Below are positions 63,601 to 64,000 of a DNA stretch of 64,000 bases, piece by piece. The stretch spans positions 4,922,486 through 4,986,485 of the forward strand of contig VZTJ01000294.1 of assembly GCA_013397795.1 (NCBI GenBank), written 5' to 3'. Positions within the stretch are counted from its first letter, which is position 1. The number at the start of each line of letters is the position of its first letter. The notes under the pieces are model-generated. The model was not told where the DNA came from and did no database searches. It saw only the letters and a list, made by a program, of their open reading frames with translations. This DNA is from Orthonyx spaldingii. Its lineage: Eukaryota; Chordata; Aves; Passeriformes; Orthonychidae. Position numbers and translations under genes: made by a program.

Positions 63601-64000
63601 CACCCCCATGCAGTGCCCCAGACTCTGATCCACAGCAGTCACCCTGTGCAGCATGGCTCACCAAAGAGCACACATTTTTTGCCTGTATATTGTATACTTG
63701 CAGTCCCAATTAGGTTTTTTTCTTTGATTGCACCCAGACAAAACATCCAAGATGCAAACCACCACCACAACAGTGAAACCTCCCTAACTCAGCAAATGTT
63801 ATCATAATAGTGGACAGAAAAACAAAGAAATAAAGTGTATTACTGCATAGCTTCCTTGCACAAAGACTGGGGTAAAAGTGCAGCCTACCAATCTGCCGTG
63901 GATCCTGGGTCTTCCCTTGGCAAATTGGAAAAAGGCTTGCTGGTACACATGCCATACCATGGACTGGCTATATGCAGGCACCCAAGCTATTAAAGGAAAT
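57609..64000. other. AT-rich non-coding sequence, no gene recognised
   Basis: Only short open frames (at most 100 codons, 62706-63008 minus) without family resemblance are present. A G5-A6-G7 run lies at about 59783-59800 and a TG run at 61022-61032, the latter extended by a near-palindromic TATGTACATATACACA. I see no CR1 fragment, RNA gene or convincing promoter here. Confidence 0.55.

Noticed and set aside
1..64000. Bacterial or phage system, CRISPR array, tRNA or rRNA genes, intact endogenous retrovirus
   Set aside because: There are no dense coding frames, spaced repeats, cloverleaf or rRNA sequence, or gag/pol-like frames. CR1 fragments and the frequent stops show ordinary vertebrate non-coding DNA.

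Overview
The window reads as vertebrate, most probably avian, nuclear DNA from an AT-rich, gene-poor part of a chromosome (intergenic, or the inside of a very long intron). The best evidence is three fragments of CR1 LINE retrotransposon 3' ends, at about 20634-20910 (minus strand), 33546-33615 (minus) and 33885-34207 (plus). They include the typical terminal ATTCTRTG-type octamer tail and the conserved 3' untranslated core seen in bird genomes. CR1 also occurs in crocodilians and turtles, so bird is the likely call, not a proven one. Nothing looks prokaryotic: there are no dense ORFs, operons, ribosome binding sites, tRNA or rRNA genes, or CRISPR arrays. I see no complete protein-coding gene. 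The open frames are short, unrelated to any family I recognise, and about as long as chance predicts for this length and base composition.

Layout. 1-20.6 kb is AT-rich unique sequence with a few GC-richer blocks (about 10.0-10.3, 12.8-13.1 and 15.7-16.2 kb) and no recognisable gene. 20.6-34.2 kb holds the three CR1 fragments in otherwise unique AT-rich DNA, plus one perfect match to an RFX X-box consensus at 32794. 34.2-41.4 kb is unique and featureless. 41.4-43.2 kb is the most regulatory-looking stretch. In order it has a 15-bp perfect inverted repeat, a good CTCF-like core, a homeodomain-motif-rich AT block and a small CpG-island-like block with a strong G-quadruplex motif and a GTACGT splice-donor-like end. 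43.2-53.5 kb is again featureless apart from one short tandem duplication. 53.5-57.6 kb has a C-rich/G-rich strand-asymmetric tract, followed by a possible TATA promoter with a short first exon and a consensus splice donor (54127-54190). Two exon-like segments lie downstream on the same strand (56998-57130 and 57521-57608). 57.6-64 kb shows nothing I can name.

If there is a transcription unit here, the two best candidate start regions are the CpG block near 43 kb and the TATA region near 54.1 kb, both read on the plus strand. The exon-like pieces do not join into one continuous reading frame, so a long non-coding RNA, or a false pattern, is at least as likely as a protein gene. No previously undescribed system is demonstrated by this sequence. 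The most useful next evidence would be RNA-seq/CAGE and multi-species alignment.
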